Shown here: piece by piece, positions 48,686 to 59,334 of the stretch
Position numbering within the stretch: the stretch's first letter is position 1
How the letters are laid out: the number at the start of each line of letters is the position of its first letter
From: Ailanthus altissimus
Taxonomy: Eukaryota > Streptophyta > Magnoliopsida > Sapindales > Simaroubaceae
NCBI GenBank assembly: GCA_946807835.1
Contig: OX327696.1
Span: forward strand, 6,026,501-6,090,500
Length of the DNA: 64,000 nt
Reading direction: 5' to 3'
The notes under the pieces: generated by a model
The model's input: the letters and a program-made list of their open reading frames with translations, nothing else
What the model was told of the DNA's origin: nothing
Databases searched by the model: none
Translations under genes and position numbers: made by a program

Positions 48686-49076
48686 ACTGTGAATGACAAT
48701 TTTGAGCCAAAGCTATTTAAATAAATATTTTTAGTTTTAAATTGTAAGACATGTGAGAGCTCGAATTATACAGTGTTGAAAAACACAGCTAGTGTAAGTG
48801 TTTGAGGATTATAGTAAGTGATTTAGACTTTGTTTGAGGTGTTTTACGTAAAATCTTTATTATTTTTACAAAAGGGTCTAAAGAGGTATTTATAAACTAA
48901 TCCATCTATCAAGTAAATTTTTTTGTATTATTATTTGATTTTAATTTATGCATCTATGCAATGGTTAAATATTTGTTTATTGTTTACATAAAATATTACA
49001 TTCGTTAGATTACGTGCAAAAATTATCAAATTAAGGATACTATTTTTGGACTACCCAATTAAAATTATATATTAAG
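48686..49076. other. Intergenic sequence, nothing recognised
   Basis: AT-rich DNA between the MITE-like element and the solo LTR. No gene, repeat pair or clear signal was found. Confidence 0.4.
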
Positions 49077-50110
49077 TGTTGTGGATATCACGCCATGCAC
49101 TTCAATTTGACACTTTAATGGTATCAAATAAGTTACAACTTTGATACTTCCTTTTACTTTATGCGCAGCAAAAAAAATCATAACTCACACTATAAGTAAG
49201 AACTCATAAGATTAACACACTAATAAAAATAAAGAAAACAAACCAATCACAAAGACATAAGATATACGTAGTTCGGCCTAAATTGCCTACGTCTATGGAG
49301 GATCCATGATCTAGCTTCTTACTATTGAAATAGATCACTAAGTATAATCTTACATCATCAATGATCCCACAAGACCCCTTAGTATCTCCCATAAAGACCT
49401 CTAAGCATCTATCCTTGATCATCGTGACTCCCTGAGACCTCTTAGTATCTCCTCATAAGAGATTTTTATAAGGAACACAAGAATAGCCCGAGCATCTAAG
49501 CAAAAAAAATCTATGGTGTTTCTCTTTTATTCACTCAAAGAACTTGAAGAAGAAAACACCTCCAAAGGTTACACCCTAGTGCACCACGCACTTAGTGCCT
49601 ACCTAGCTCCTCTATTCTCTCTTATGGTTACATCTTGAAACTTTAGATGCTTAATCTTAAACAAGGGTTTACAAGTGTTTATATAGGGTGTATTTTGTGC
49701 CTACAAACCCTATTCCTTGTTGGAGTAAGAGTCCACTTGTTTTGGAAGTTCAAAACTTCCAAAACTTGAAATTTCGAACCAAAACGGACTTTTTCACGCA
49801 TTCTGGCGCAGTGACGCTGGCCCTTCTCTCGCCCAGCGTTATGGCGTTGGGGACCCAGCGCTGCAGCGCTGGTCTTTTGTGTTGAGCATCGTAGCACTCA
49901 TCCCTGGGCGCCGCGGCGCTGGTCAGCTCCCCACGATTTCTTCTTTTTCTTCGCGTCTTTGAGTCTTGTTTCACTTCCCCTTTCGTGTCCCACACAATCT
50001 AGACTTCTCCATACGTGTCCCACATGTTCTTGACTTCTTGTGACTCTCCACTTTGATATTCATCTCAATTCTTATTCAACCAAAATTGTTGAATCACCAA
50101 TTTTCCAACA
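49077..50110 (-). mobile_element. Solo LTR, family S, copy 3
   Basis: The third copy, in the same direction as copy 1. It runs from TGTTGTGGATATC to TTTTCCAACA. Flanks TTAAG and CTAAT do not form a target duplication. The CpG-rich palindromic block at 49805-49935 (GCGCTGCAGCGC, GGCGCCGCGGCGCTGG) resembles that in copy 2. It is directly followed by a copia pol relic, so it may have inserted into or recombined with that element. Confidence 0.75.
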
Positions 50111-50119
50111 CTAATATCA

Positions 50120-52760
50120 TGTTGATGAGTTTATATGTAAGACATTTGATGATAATTTTATATCAGTAAGGATTGATATTGATGATCTTGTGCCACAAGT
50201 TCATATACAAAATTTTAAGTAATTGCATAAATTTAATTGATTTGCACACAATTATTAATTTTGTATGAGAACACACTATTTCGCATGTTATAATATTAAT
50301 TTGTTTTATACCATTATATATCATTGATATTTTTTATTACAACTTATACTTAGTCATCAATCTGATATATTCCATTTACATACTTTTGGATATATTGTCT
50401 GTATACCTATAATATTTCTACAACACACTAAAATGGAACCTTAATGTAGCTTGGAATTTCTATTAGTTTTAACCCATCAATTATTAGATATCTTGAACAT
50501 TTGATGGATGATTTGTTTACAGTATAATTTGCAAATTGTTATTTTAGTGAGACAAAATTTTCATCATTAGAAAAAAGAAAAATGCTTTTTTAAAGTAATG
50601 CTTGAACTTTATTTTTGAAAAATGACCATAATATCTCATTTGGATCTTTGTAAAAATCAATATGAAAATAAGATGCGAATGATTTTTTATTTTCAATGGA
50701 TTGCAAATAAATTATTAGACGCATTATAAATGCATTAAAATAACCAAGTCATATATGACAATTATCAATACACTAGTTCAGTGATTGTTTTTATAGAACA
50801 ATCTAATTAAAAAGTAACAAATGAATCATCTGTTGCTCAATAAAAATATGGTAGACTGCTTGATAAAAAAATATTATTTTATAAGAGAATAAATTAAAAA
50901 ATTAGGATTTTATTAAAAATGATGCTCAAGCTATAAATAAATCTTCATATTTTAAATCATTGATATCAAAAAATATAAGTCCTTGAAAAGACATAAGACC
51001 AAAAAAGGCATTAGTCCCAAAAGAGGCATAAGAGTTCAAAAATGAAGAAAATGCTATTAATTATGCTATTACATAAGAGTTATAAAATTGTGATGAATAA
51101 TTGACAATAATGTATTTTTATTTATAAGAGCTATTGAAATCATGAATAATGATTTTGACTCATAACTATTGATGAATGTAGATTAAAAATATTTATTGGC
51201 TTCAATAAAAAGAAGTAATTCAAATAGAGTTGACTTTCTAATCAAATGTAAAGTATTTAAACTTGTAATCAAGACACTTGAATTTGTCAAACACGTAGGA
51301 TAGAAATAATTTTTTGTACTAAAATGTAATGAAAACAATAAGCTCATCAAATATAAGGAAAGACTTATTGTGTAAGGTCTCTCGTAGAGACCCAATATTA
51401 ATTGTGATGAAACTTATTCCTTCTTAATAGACACAATTGTATTTAAAATTTTAACAAGTTTAAAAATCTTGAAAAAATTTGATATACGTCTTATAGATGT
51501 AGTGACAATTTGTTTATATAGGTAATTTGACACATATATTTATATAATAATTCTTAAAAAATTCAAAATGTTTGAAGCATATAATCGAAATTTGTATTCA
51601 ATTAAATTATAAAGATCTTTATATAGACTAAAATAATATAGGTGCATGTAGTACAATCACATAAGTGAATATTAGACAAATTAAAGGTATGTAATGACCT
51701 AATACATCCATGTGTTTATATAAAGAAATTATATTCAAGATTTTCTATTATAGATGTATATGTTAATAACATGAATCTAATTGTAACTCTTAAAAAGCTC
51801 TTAAAGAATGTAAAGTACTTTATTATAAAAGATTTGAAAAGATAAAATATTATCTTATCCTGCAGATCGAACACAAATCAATCAAAAAATTTATTTATTC
51901 ATTAATGTAGCTATATTGACAAGATTTAAAATAATTCAGTATACATAAAACCTTTATATTAAGAACTTATATGGTTGTTCGATATCTTGATCCAAAAAGA
52001 ATTTATTTCGTCCCAAAAGAATGATGAGAAAATACTTGATTTATAAGTACCATATCTCAATGCAATTAGTGATTTACTATATCTAGCCTAATGTATCAAA
52101 TTAGACATAGCAGTTGTAATAAACTTATTGCAAGATGTAGCTGTGCACCAACTTGACATCATTGAAATGATGTTAAACATATATTTTGTTATCTCCATGA
52201 ATGATAAATTTGAGATTATTTTATTCTAATGAGCCAACAAAAAATTCAAATTTAGTTAGTTATATGGACATTGATACTTATTTATTCTTGAAAAACTCGT
52301 TCACAAACAAGATATGTTCTTACTTCTAACAATACAATAATCTTATGGGGACTTGTAAAGCAAATTTTTATTATCATCTCCTCTAATCTTTTTGAAATTC
52401 GTACACCACATGAAACAAACAAGGAATACATATGGTTATGATTTGTCATTCATCATATTTAAAGTATATATAACTTACCTTCTATAATAGATATTTTAAT
52501 AATAATATATAAAAATAATGTTATTTATATTACTCAAATTAAAAATAGATACATAAAAAAAAATAAAACTAAATATTTTTCTTTAAAATTTTTGTATATT
52601 ATAAGTTATAATAAAGTAAAAAGATTAATGTTAGATAATATAATACACTGACAAATTTATAGATTTGTTGATAAAATTTTTATAAATATTAATTTTTAAA
52701 AAATTAATTCACAAAATTAATATGTATCGACTCAATAGGTTATCAAACATAAAAATATTA
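50120..52760 (+). pseudogene. Degenerate Ty1/copia pol
   Basis: Pieces of copia polyprotein follow in the correct order on the plus strand, in shifting frames and with many stops: an integrase C-terminal part (LHTFGYIVCIPI..LQHTKM, about 50360-50440); the spacer before RT (about 50990-51220); RT start (KRLI or YKERLIV followed by RPNINCDETYS, about 51345-51415); later RT (LRLFYSNEPTKNSN, about 52210-52250); and RNase H (YKNNVIYITQIKNRYIKKNKTKYFSLKF, about 52510-52600; here the acidic residue of the usual YEDN motif is lost). A leader-like 3' stretch with TACACTGTACTCTTTC follows near 52840. It belongs to a different copia lineage from relic Z. It is not functional. Confidence 0.7.
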
Positions 52761-54347
52761 TCTTGAAGAGAAGCATTTCATTTCATCTCATCTAAGGGAG
52801 TATATTTTCGATGAGAAAAAATATGAGAATTGTATTAGATAATTCTACACTGTACTCTTTCTTTTCTTTGATCATGCAGTTGCAAGTCTAATAAGTGAAT
52901 TCCTCGTGCATTAAGAAAAATACACGTGTGCGTGAGGTTTAAGGCTTGGCATCACAAACGTCAATCCCTTTCTCTCAAAGTGGCATCTTCGTTTTTGTTA
53001 TAATTTGGCAAAATCTCATGTGATGAGGCAAACTGCAACCACAGCCATTTCATAGGATAAATATGTCAAAGGCCCTTTATAACTTACATATTGACATAAG
53101 TGACAATAAACTATTTTCATGACTTTTTTTTTTTACAAATAAATTTTCACGACGGTTATTATAATTATAAATTTGTGAAAATAAACTCAAAATAGAATAT
53201 TTATAAGCCAATCTAATGTAATTGTATTTTTACACTAATAGTATGCTACCGAATCCCATCAAATAGTAAAAATCAATTAAAGTTAGACCCATATAGATTA
53301 AATTGGATGGTTTGATTTTGAATGGTTTAAATGGGGGCCTGAACAGCAAAGTGTCTATTCGGTTGGAGTCTTTATTGGCTAAAATAGTATTTTTAATGTT
53401 AAATTTTTTTTAAAATTTTTTTTGATGATATTTAATTGCAATTAAAACAGATTTTTTGAAGATTAAAAAAATTATTTTATTTTTATTTGTAAAAATTTAA
53501 ATTTTAAGCTTTTAAGAATAAATATTTTTTTATTTTTTCTTAAAATATTAGTGTAATACCACATATATACCATAATAATACTTTCTTATTTTTATAATGT
53601 AACTTTAATAAAATAAATTATATTTAATTAATATATTTTAATATTTTCTTAAAAGTCATCACATCTCTAATTCTTTATATTTTTACGACCATCATATTTT
53701 TACAATAATTTATCAAATTTTTTTGTTAATTATTTTATTTTTTAAATAAAAAAAAATTATTTTATTTTTAATTTTTGTATCAAACACAATAATTTCTATT
53801 GATTACTATGTATTAATTTTATTTGATTTTTGTGTTTTAAGAAATTAAATTTGAGAAAATACTATTAAATTTAAACTTATGTATAAAAATATTGAATTAT
53901 TTAAAATTTTGAATATAAATTTTATTAAGTATTTTTTTTAGTAATTTAATAACAAATAAATACTTTTAACAATATATAACTAAATATTCTAATACTTAAA
54001 AAAAATATTTTTAATTAATAGTTAAACAATTAATTACTTTTTTTTTAAAAATATCTACTTTTAAAAAATTTTATTTTTAAAAACTTTACTTTTAAAAATT
54101 TTATTCAAAAAACTCAATCAAACGAGTTCGAACACCCCTCTTCGACTTGTCTCTCAAGGGTAGGTAGTGGGCAAAAATTAACAATGTTAATTTTATTTTT
54201 TACTGTATATTAACAAAATGAAAGGGTAGTTTACGATATTAACCTTCCTACTGATGATGATTTTTATCTCGTTAAGCTCGGTAGCTTTGTAACCAAAATT
54301 CACGGCTTTCAATTTTTAATTCATTCACAAACGAACGATTGGCTTCC
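52761..54347. other. AT-rich intergenic stretch and upstream region of ARMC7
   Basis: From 52761 to about 52930 lies probable 3' retroelement sequence. From 53100 to 54130 the DNA is AT-rich without recognisable features. The last 200 bp before 54348 are less AT-rich and probably hold the ARMC7 promoter and leader. Confidence 0.35.
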
Positions 54348-57092
54348 ATGTTTACAAATAATCAAAGGCAAGAAGAGCGAACAGGACGCTATGGAAGCCC
54401 AAGATTGCAATACCTCCAGGTATTCCTTTCATTTGTGTTAATTAATGTATAGCAGATTTTTTCTATTTCAATTTTTTTTCATTGAATTTGAACCGGGGAC
54501 TTCGACTTTATCATAGTTGTATCATATTTTCACGTAAATTGAAATGGGTATTTAATTTTTGTTTAATTGTCTTTGCCCCTGTCTTGCTATTTTTTCTTAG
54601 GAATTAGTGAGCCAGTTCCAGAACACAACTGACGAAGGTAATTCTGTATTTAAAATTTACATTCCAGTTTCTTTTTTTTTCTTTGGGTGTTAATTTATGT
54701 CGAAAAATTTAATTTTCCTTTATGCGTTAGTGGTTTTGTTTCCTGTTCTCTTGATCGAGTTATAATGCATTTTTTTTGTCTGCTACTTATTCTGTTGACT
54801 ATTGTTGATTTCATATTTTGTCTGTTAAGTTATGAATTCTTGGTGATGTATATGGGTTCAAAATCATTTGGGGTAGTGTGGAAATGGAATGGTTGAAATA
54901 TGATTGATACTGTTGACTTGAGTGAAGTTTGTTAAACATTTCATGACTCACAATTATGTTTTGTTGAATTTTAGTGATATATCATTTTTATTTCACCCCT
55001 AGATTGTCAGAGAGAGATGTTGACTGAGGCGCAAGAGATGTCATATTTTGTGTTCTGTTGTCTTTTGAGCCAATTCATGTTTGTGGATATTAATTGATCC
55101 AGGGTAGTCTGGCTGCTATTGTGATTATCAGTGAGGATAGGATTCATCGTTGTATGCAGAAGCTTAAAGACTTGATGACAATTCATTAAATAAAACTGTG
55201 TTCCTCCTATCTCTGCTCCACCTGTCCCTTTAAGCTTGCGAAGTGTTGAAATTCTTAATCTTTATTCTGTTTATGACAAACTTGTGCTTATGTTTGCTTA
55301 CTGGCCAATTTTGCATTGTAGTCCATGTCTGTCAATAAATTTGACAAAATCAGAGTGAAATTTTCATGCTTGAAATATTCACTGACAACTAATCTCTCTC
55401 TATTTACAGCGACAAAAGAGAAGATTGTTGCAAATTTGGCAAACTTTGCCTATGATCCATACAATTATACATTCTTACGCCAGGTTCAAAACCTTTGCTT
55501 GCATAATGGAATATTTTTGTTACAAATATGAATTACATCTCTTTCATAAACTTTCTCTGCCACATAAACATCTTGTGTATATGATATATATGCAGCTCAA
55601 TGTTTTGGAACTCTTCTTAGACTGCATAACAGAACCAAATGAGAAGATTATAGAATTTGGTATTGGTGGGATCTGCAATGCTTGTGTTGGTAAGCCTAGC
55701 TATCTAAACATTCTTGTAGTAAATCTAGTGATCCTAAATGCAGTTTTCTCTTTTCCAGTTTCCTTCCTCCAAGAGAGCTGCCAAGATTCTTCAAATTATT
55801 CACTAATTAGTGTTTCTATATGTTTCCCTTTTTATTTCTTTCTTTCATACAGATCCTGCAAACGTTGCTATTATCACGCAGTGTGATGGAATCCCTCTTA
55901 TCATTCAGTGTTTGTCAAGCCCAGTTAGAAACACAGTAAGTGGAGAGACCCGGGTCTTGAGTGTGTAACGTTTTTCCCCATAATTTGAGTTCAAAGAATT
56001 AGTTTAGACTTTAATGCTGTACTGAACAGTTTGCGTCACTGCCAATCAAAACGTACCATATATCATATTTTTTTAACACTTATGTCTACCGAGTACATTG
56101 CATGTGTTTATGTCCACCAAGGTTGCATAATTAATTGTTGATCTGATATGTGGTGCCTTTCAATTGGTAGCTAATTATTGAAGTCCATTTTACCTTTTCT
56201 TCAATGTAATATGGCCAGGGTCATATTATTCCGCAGTTAGCTAGAAAAGAAGGAAAGAGAAGAGAAAGGAAAATAAAGAAAGAATGGAGAATTAGGAGAA
56301 AGAACTAGAATAGGGAAGACTACAGAGAAAATATTAGATTTATTCTTTATATTATTTCTTTTATTTTCTATCTCAAAAACACAACTTAAGACTCTATGCA
56401 CAGTGAGCAAAACATAAGCCAATAGGATACAAATCTACTTCAAATAAGTAACCTAACTCCTACTTAATACAGAAAACTCTTAACCCTAACAAATAATAAT
56501 CTGATTAAAAAATTGCTAAAATAAAGTATTTTGTAAAGAGAATAATTCTTGGATTCTGACCCTCCATTAGGTGAACTTGGGGATATCTACCTTTAGGTAC
56601 TTATGCTCTGTGTTTGTGTAAATAACCAGTCATGTTTCAGTGAAATTTCAGATTCACCATAACCATCATTTTGGGTACAAATTCCTCTGGTATAATCACT
56701 GATACATCATGCCAACTGTGCATTTGGGTTATTACATGATTATCTTTTTTTTTCCCAGTAATTTATGTTTCTGCATCTCATCAAGACTAGATGAATACTC
56801 TAGCCTTGGAACCATCCTTGGTGTGTTTTATAGACCTTGGACTGATTTATCCAAAATGTATAGTTGTTTTAGTTTCTAATGGCAAGATATGTGTCTATTC
56901 AATCTACTTTATGATTTTTAGGTGAATCATGCTCTCGGGGCGCTTTATTATCTGTGCAGTAAGTCTACCAAGGAAGAGATTTTGAAGCCAGAAGTGGTTG
57001 ATGTTATCAGGAGGTACGCAACAGCTGAAAGTGTAAGCTTCAGTAATCTTGCCAAGGCATTTTTAGACAAGCACATTTTGGGAACTAGGTGA
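54348..57092 (+). CDS. ARMC7: Armadillo repeat-containing protein 7 orthologue
   Basis: Six coding exons join in frame: 54348-54419, 54601-54637, 55410-55483, 55596-55689, 55853-55935 and 56922-57092. The product has 176 residues, about the usual length for plant ARMC7 (the human protein is somewhat longer). Residues 17-36 ([15 protein letters not shown]) open a helical start; armadillo-type helices follow: [18 protein letters not shown] (44-61), [25 protein letters not shown] (62-91), [17 protein letters not shown] (97-113) and [12 protein letters not shown] (121-132). Human and maize ARMC7 bind RBM48, and this pair is part of the minor (U12) spliceosome, so the likely role is nuclear U12-type splicing. 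The ATG is the first after the leader and gives the typical MF.N..R.ERTGRYG start. All introns here have GT-AG ends. Confidence 0.92.
56220..56530. repeat. Probable retroelement fragment in ARMC7 intron 5
   Basis: The purine-rich start (GAAAGAGAAGAGAAAGG) and the following text with AACACAACTTAAGACTC and ATACAAATCTACTTC resemble LTR-end sequence seen in plants, unlike the flanking intron. A second copy was not found in the window. Confidence 0.25.
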
Positions 57093-57952
57093 GACAAATT
57101 GCCTACTCTGGTAACGAAGCATACTTGTAACATTCTTATAAAAAGTTTCATATTATCTGTTGCTGGTCCAAAATTGTTGCAAATACTGTCTTTTGTATTG
57201 TCCCAGTTTCATAATCAGACTTCTCACTTTTACTCTTTACTAGTACTGAGATTGTATTGTAGTTGGTGTTCTGTGAGCGAGTTGTAAAAGTATTGGCAGA
57301 TGGTGGTGAAGCCATCTCTTTACATTGAAACTTCTCATTTGAAACTTTGAAGTTGCAGATTAGTGGGAAATGTTGCCATAATGTTTATTGACTTCTCTGA
57401 AAGGCTTTAAAATATTTTGTGTTGCCTATTTGATGATAGCCAAAGTATTCAGTTTTTGTAAGGTGAAAAGATGTCTATGTAAGAATCTTGACATATAATA
57501 TCCAGCTTAATATCAGAGCCCAAATATAAGCTTTTCAACTAAATGACCAAAAATTCTGTATAAATTGTCTGAACAATTTTTCACGAGGAAACATAATATG
57601 AAAACTATCTTAACCTCTTAAATTCCTCATTCTATCTTTAATTTGTCAATATCTCCCATAAGTAATATGCTAGATGGTTCTTTCTCTAGAGAGCATTAAG
57701 ACAAAAGTAAATGAAGCAGAAAAAAGAACTTGGCCTAGCATGAAATTGCTTGTGTGTTAGAGTTAAATAAGCTTTCGACTGATGTGATTCAGATTAGAAC
57801 AATGTGTTTATTGTTTGAAATGCCTTGTGAATTTGATAGGTTTAGAGGTACAAACGGGAAACTAAAAGCTTGTGATGGGGTGTTGCAGGTGACTTCCCAA
57901 TCAATCTTGGCACTTGTTCTGCCTTCCTTGTTGAACTTAAGGTAGCAACTCT

Positions 57953-58174
57953 TTGTGGAGTTCATTTACTCAATATGCTGCCAAAGCTTATGGATTAAGT
58001 GCAACCATCCATTATCCAGAGCTCGTAATGGGAGAAGACAGCTGGATTATTCCTGGCAGCTCAATTCTAGATGTGGAATTGCTTGCATTCTCTATGGATC
58101 TATTGAGAAGTGAACCCTACATATTGAGGAGAGAAAAAGTAAAGCACAGATACTCCTTGCTAATCTCAGGATAA
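57953..58174 (+). pseudogene. Possible FKBP-type prolyl isomerase C-terminal remnant
   Basis: The frame holds ATIHYPELVMGED, a short gap, then IIPGSSILDVELLAF. This resembles the end of FKBP domains (ATIPPELAYGE...IPPNATL.FDVELL). A splice-type acceptor (GTTGCAG) lies at 57882-57888. The frame starts only with TTG and no other FKBP exon was found. Several hydrophobic core positions are altered. I consider it a weak but non-trivial match; it may equally be a chance resemblance in a 3' flanking region. Confidence 0.3.
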
Positions 58175-58454
58175 GCTTCTTTCTCTATTCCATATTGGTG
58201 GCATTCCTCTGCTTTCATTGAAATTCAGAGAGCGCATCTCCAGGATCCTTCTTGTGTCCCTTGATATTTGATTTACATTTCGTGTTTCTATTACCATTGT
58301 AAAGCTGCTGTTTAAATTTTGCAATCATCGCCTCTCTATAAATATCAATTAAAAGTCTGTTTGATGTTTACTAGCAAAATTTCTAGACAGCTTTTAACAA
58401 AATTTTAATTGTTTGATTATCAATTATAACTTGCAAAAACTATGCAATTATCTT

Positions 58455-58860
58455 GGGTAGGGTTGGGCCAAAAACTAAAAAATCAAATCAGAACTGAGCC
58501 GGTTGGTTCAATTTTTGGTTTTTTCATTCAAAAAATTAAAAAATTCAATTCGGTTCTCGGTTTGGAAGGTCAAATTGAGAATTGAACCGAAAAATTAAAA
58601 TTTGAAAAAATAATAATAAAAATTTTAAAAAATTGAATTAAAAACAAAAAAAATTTTAAATTAAATCTATTTGAGTCAAATTAAATTAAAATATCAAAAA
58701 TTAAATTGAAAAACTAAAAATTAAAAATCGAACCGGTTTTGTTCTATTCGGATCGCTATGAGTTTAGTTCAATTTTATTTTTAAAAAATCAATTAATTCA
58801 GTTCAATTTTTGATTCACATAAAAAATCGAACTGAGTTTGTCAAACAATTTTTAAACTTT
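58455..58860 (+). repeat. GGTTCGGTT-type low-complexity repeat, copy 3
   Basis: It begins GGGTAGGGTTGGGCC and consists of GAGCCGGTTGGTTCAATTTTTGG, TTCGGTTCTCGGTTTGG and complementary GAACCGAAAAATT phrases. It is the longest of the three similar blocks in the window. Confidence 0.6.
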
Positions 58861-59334
58861 GCATAAGTTTTTCAATTAAAACTAAATAAATAATATTTTA
58901 ATAGAATAAAGAAAAAAAGAAAAGAAATTGGAAGAATTTTTAGTATTACAAAAGCTTTTTTAACCAATAGAAAAATCACATTAAATAGATAAAAAAAAAA
59001 GGGTTAGTAAGAGATTTTTTACAGTTAAAGAAACAAAAATAATAATCAAATTTTCCCTGTTAATCAATGAAGTGTTTACATCAGGTGCATTTCCATGGAC
59101 AAAACAAGATTCAAACATCTTCTGTAAACGATGCAGTTTAATTAATATATCAAATTGCATAGACAGACTGCAGGCTTACAGCTAACCAAATCAATCCTCA
59201 GAAAAAGAAGAAAAAAATATCTAAAGCCACACCCAAAATTTTTTTGGATGGTTGGCAAATTTTTTATCTAGAGGCCAGAATCCTTCATGGTAATCCAAAT
59301 TATTTGAGCTAATTCAATCATTTCGAAGTACCTA

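Noticed and set aside
55425..55886. 153-codon frame in the ARMC7 gene
   Set aside because: It is in a different frame from ARMC7 exons and consists mostly of intron sequence.
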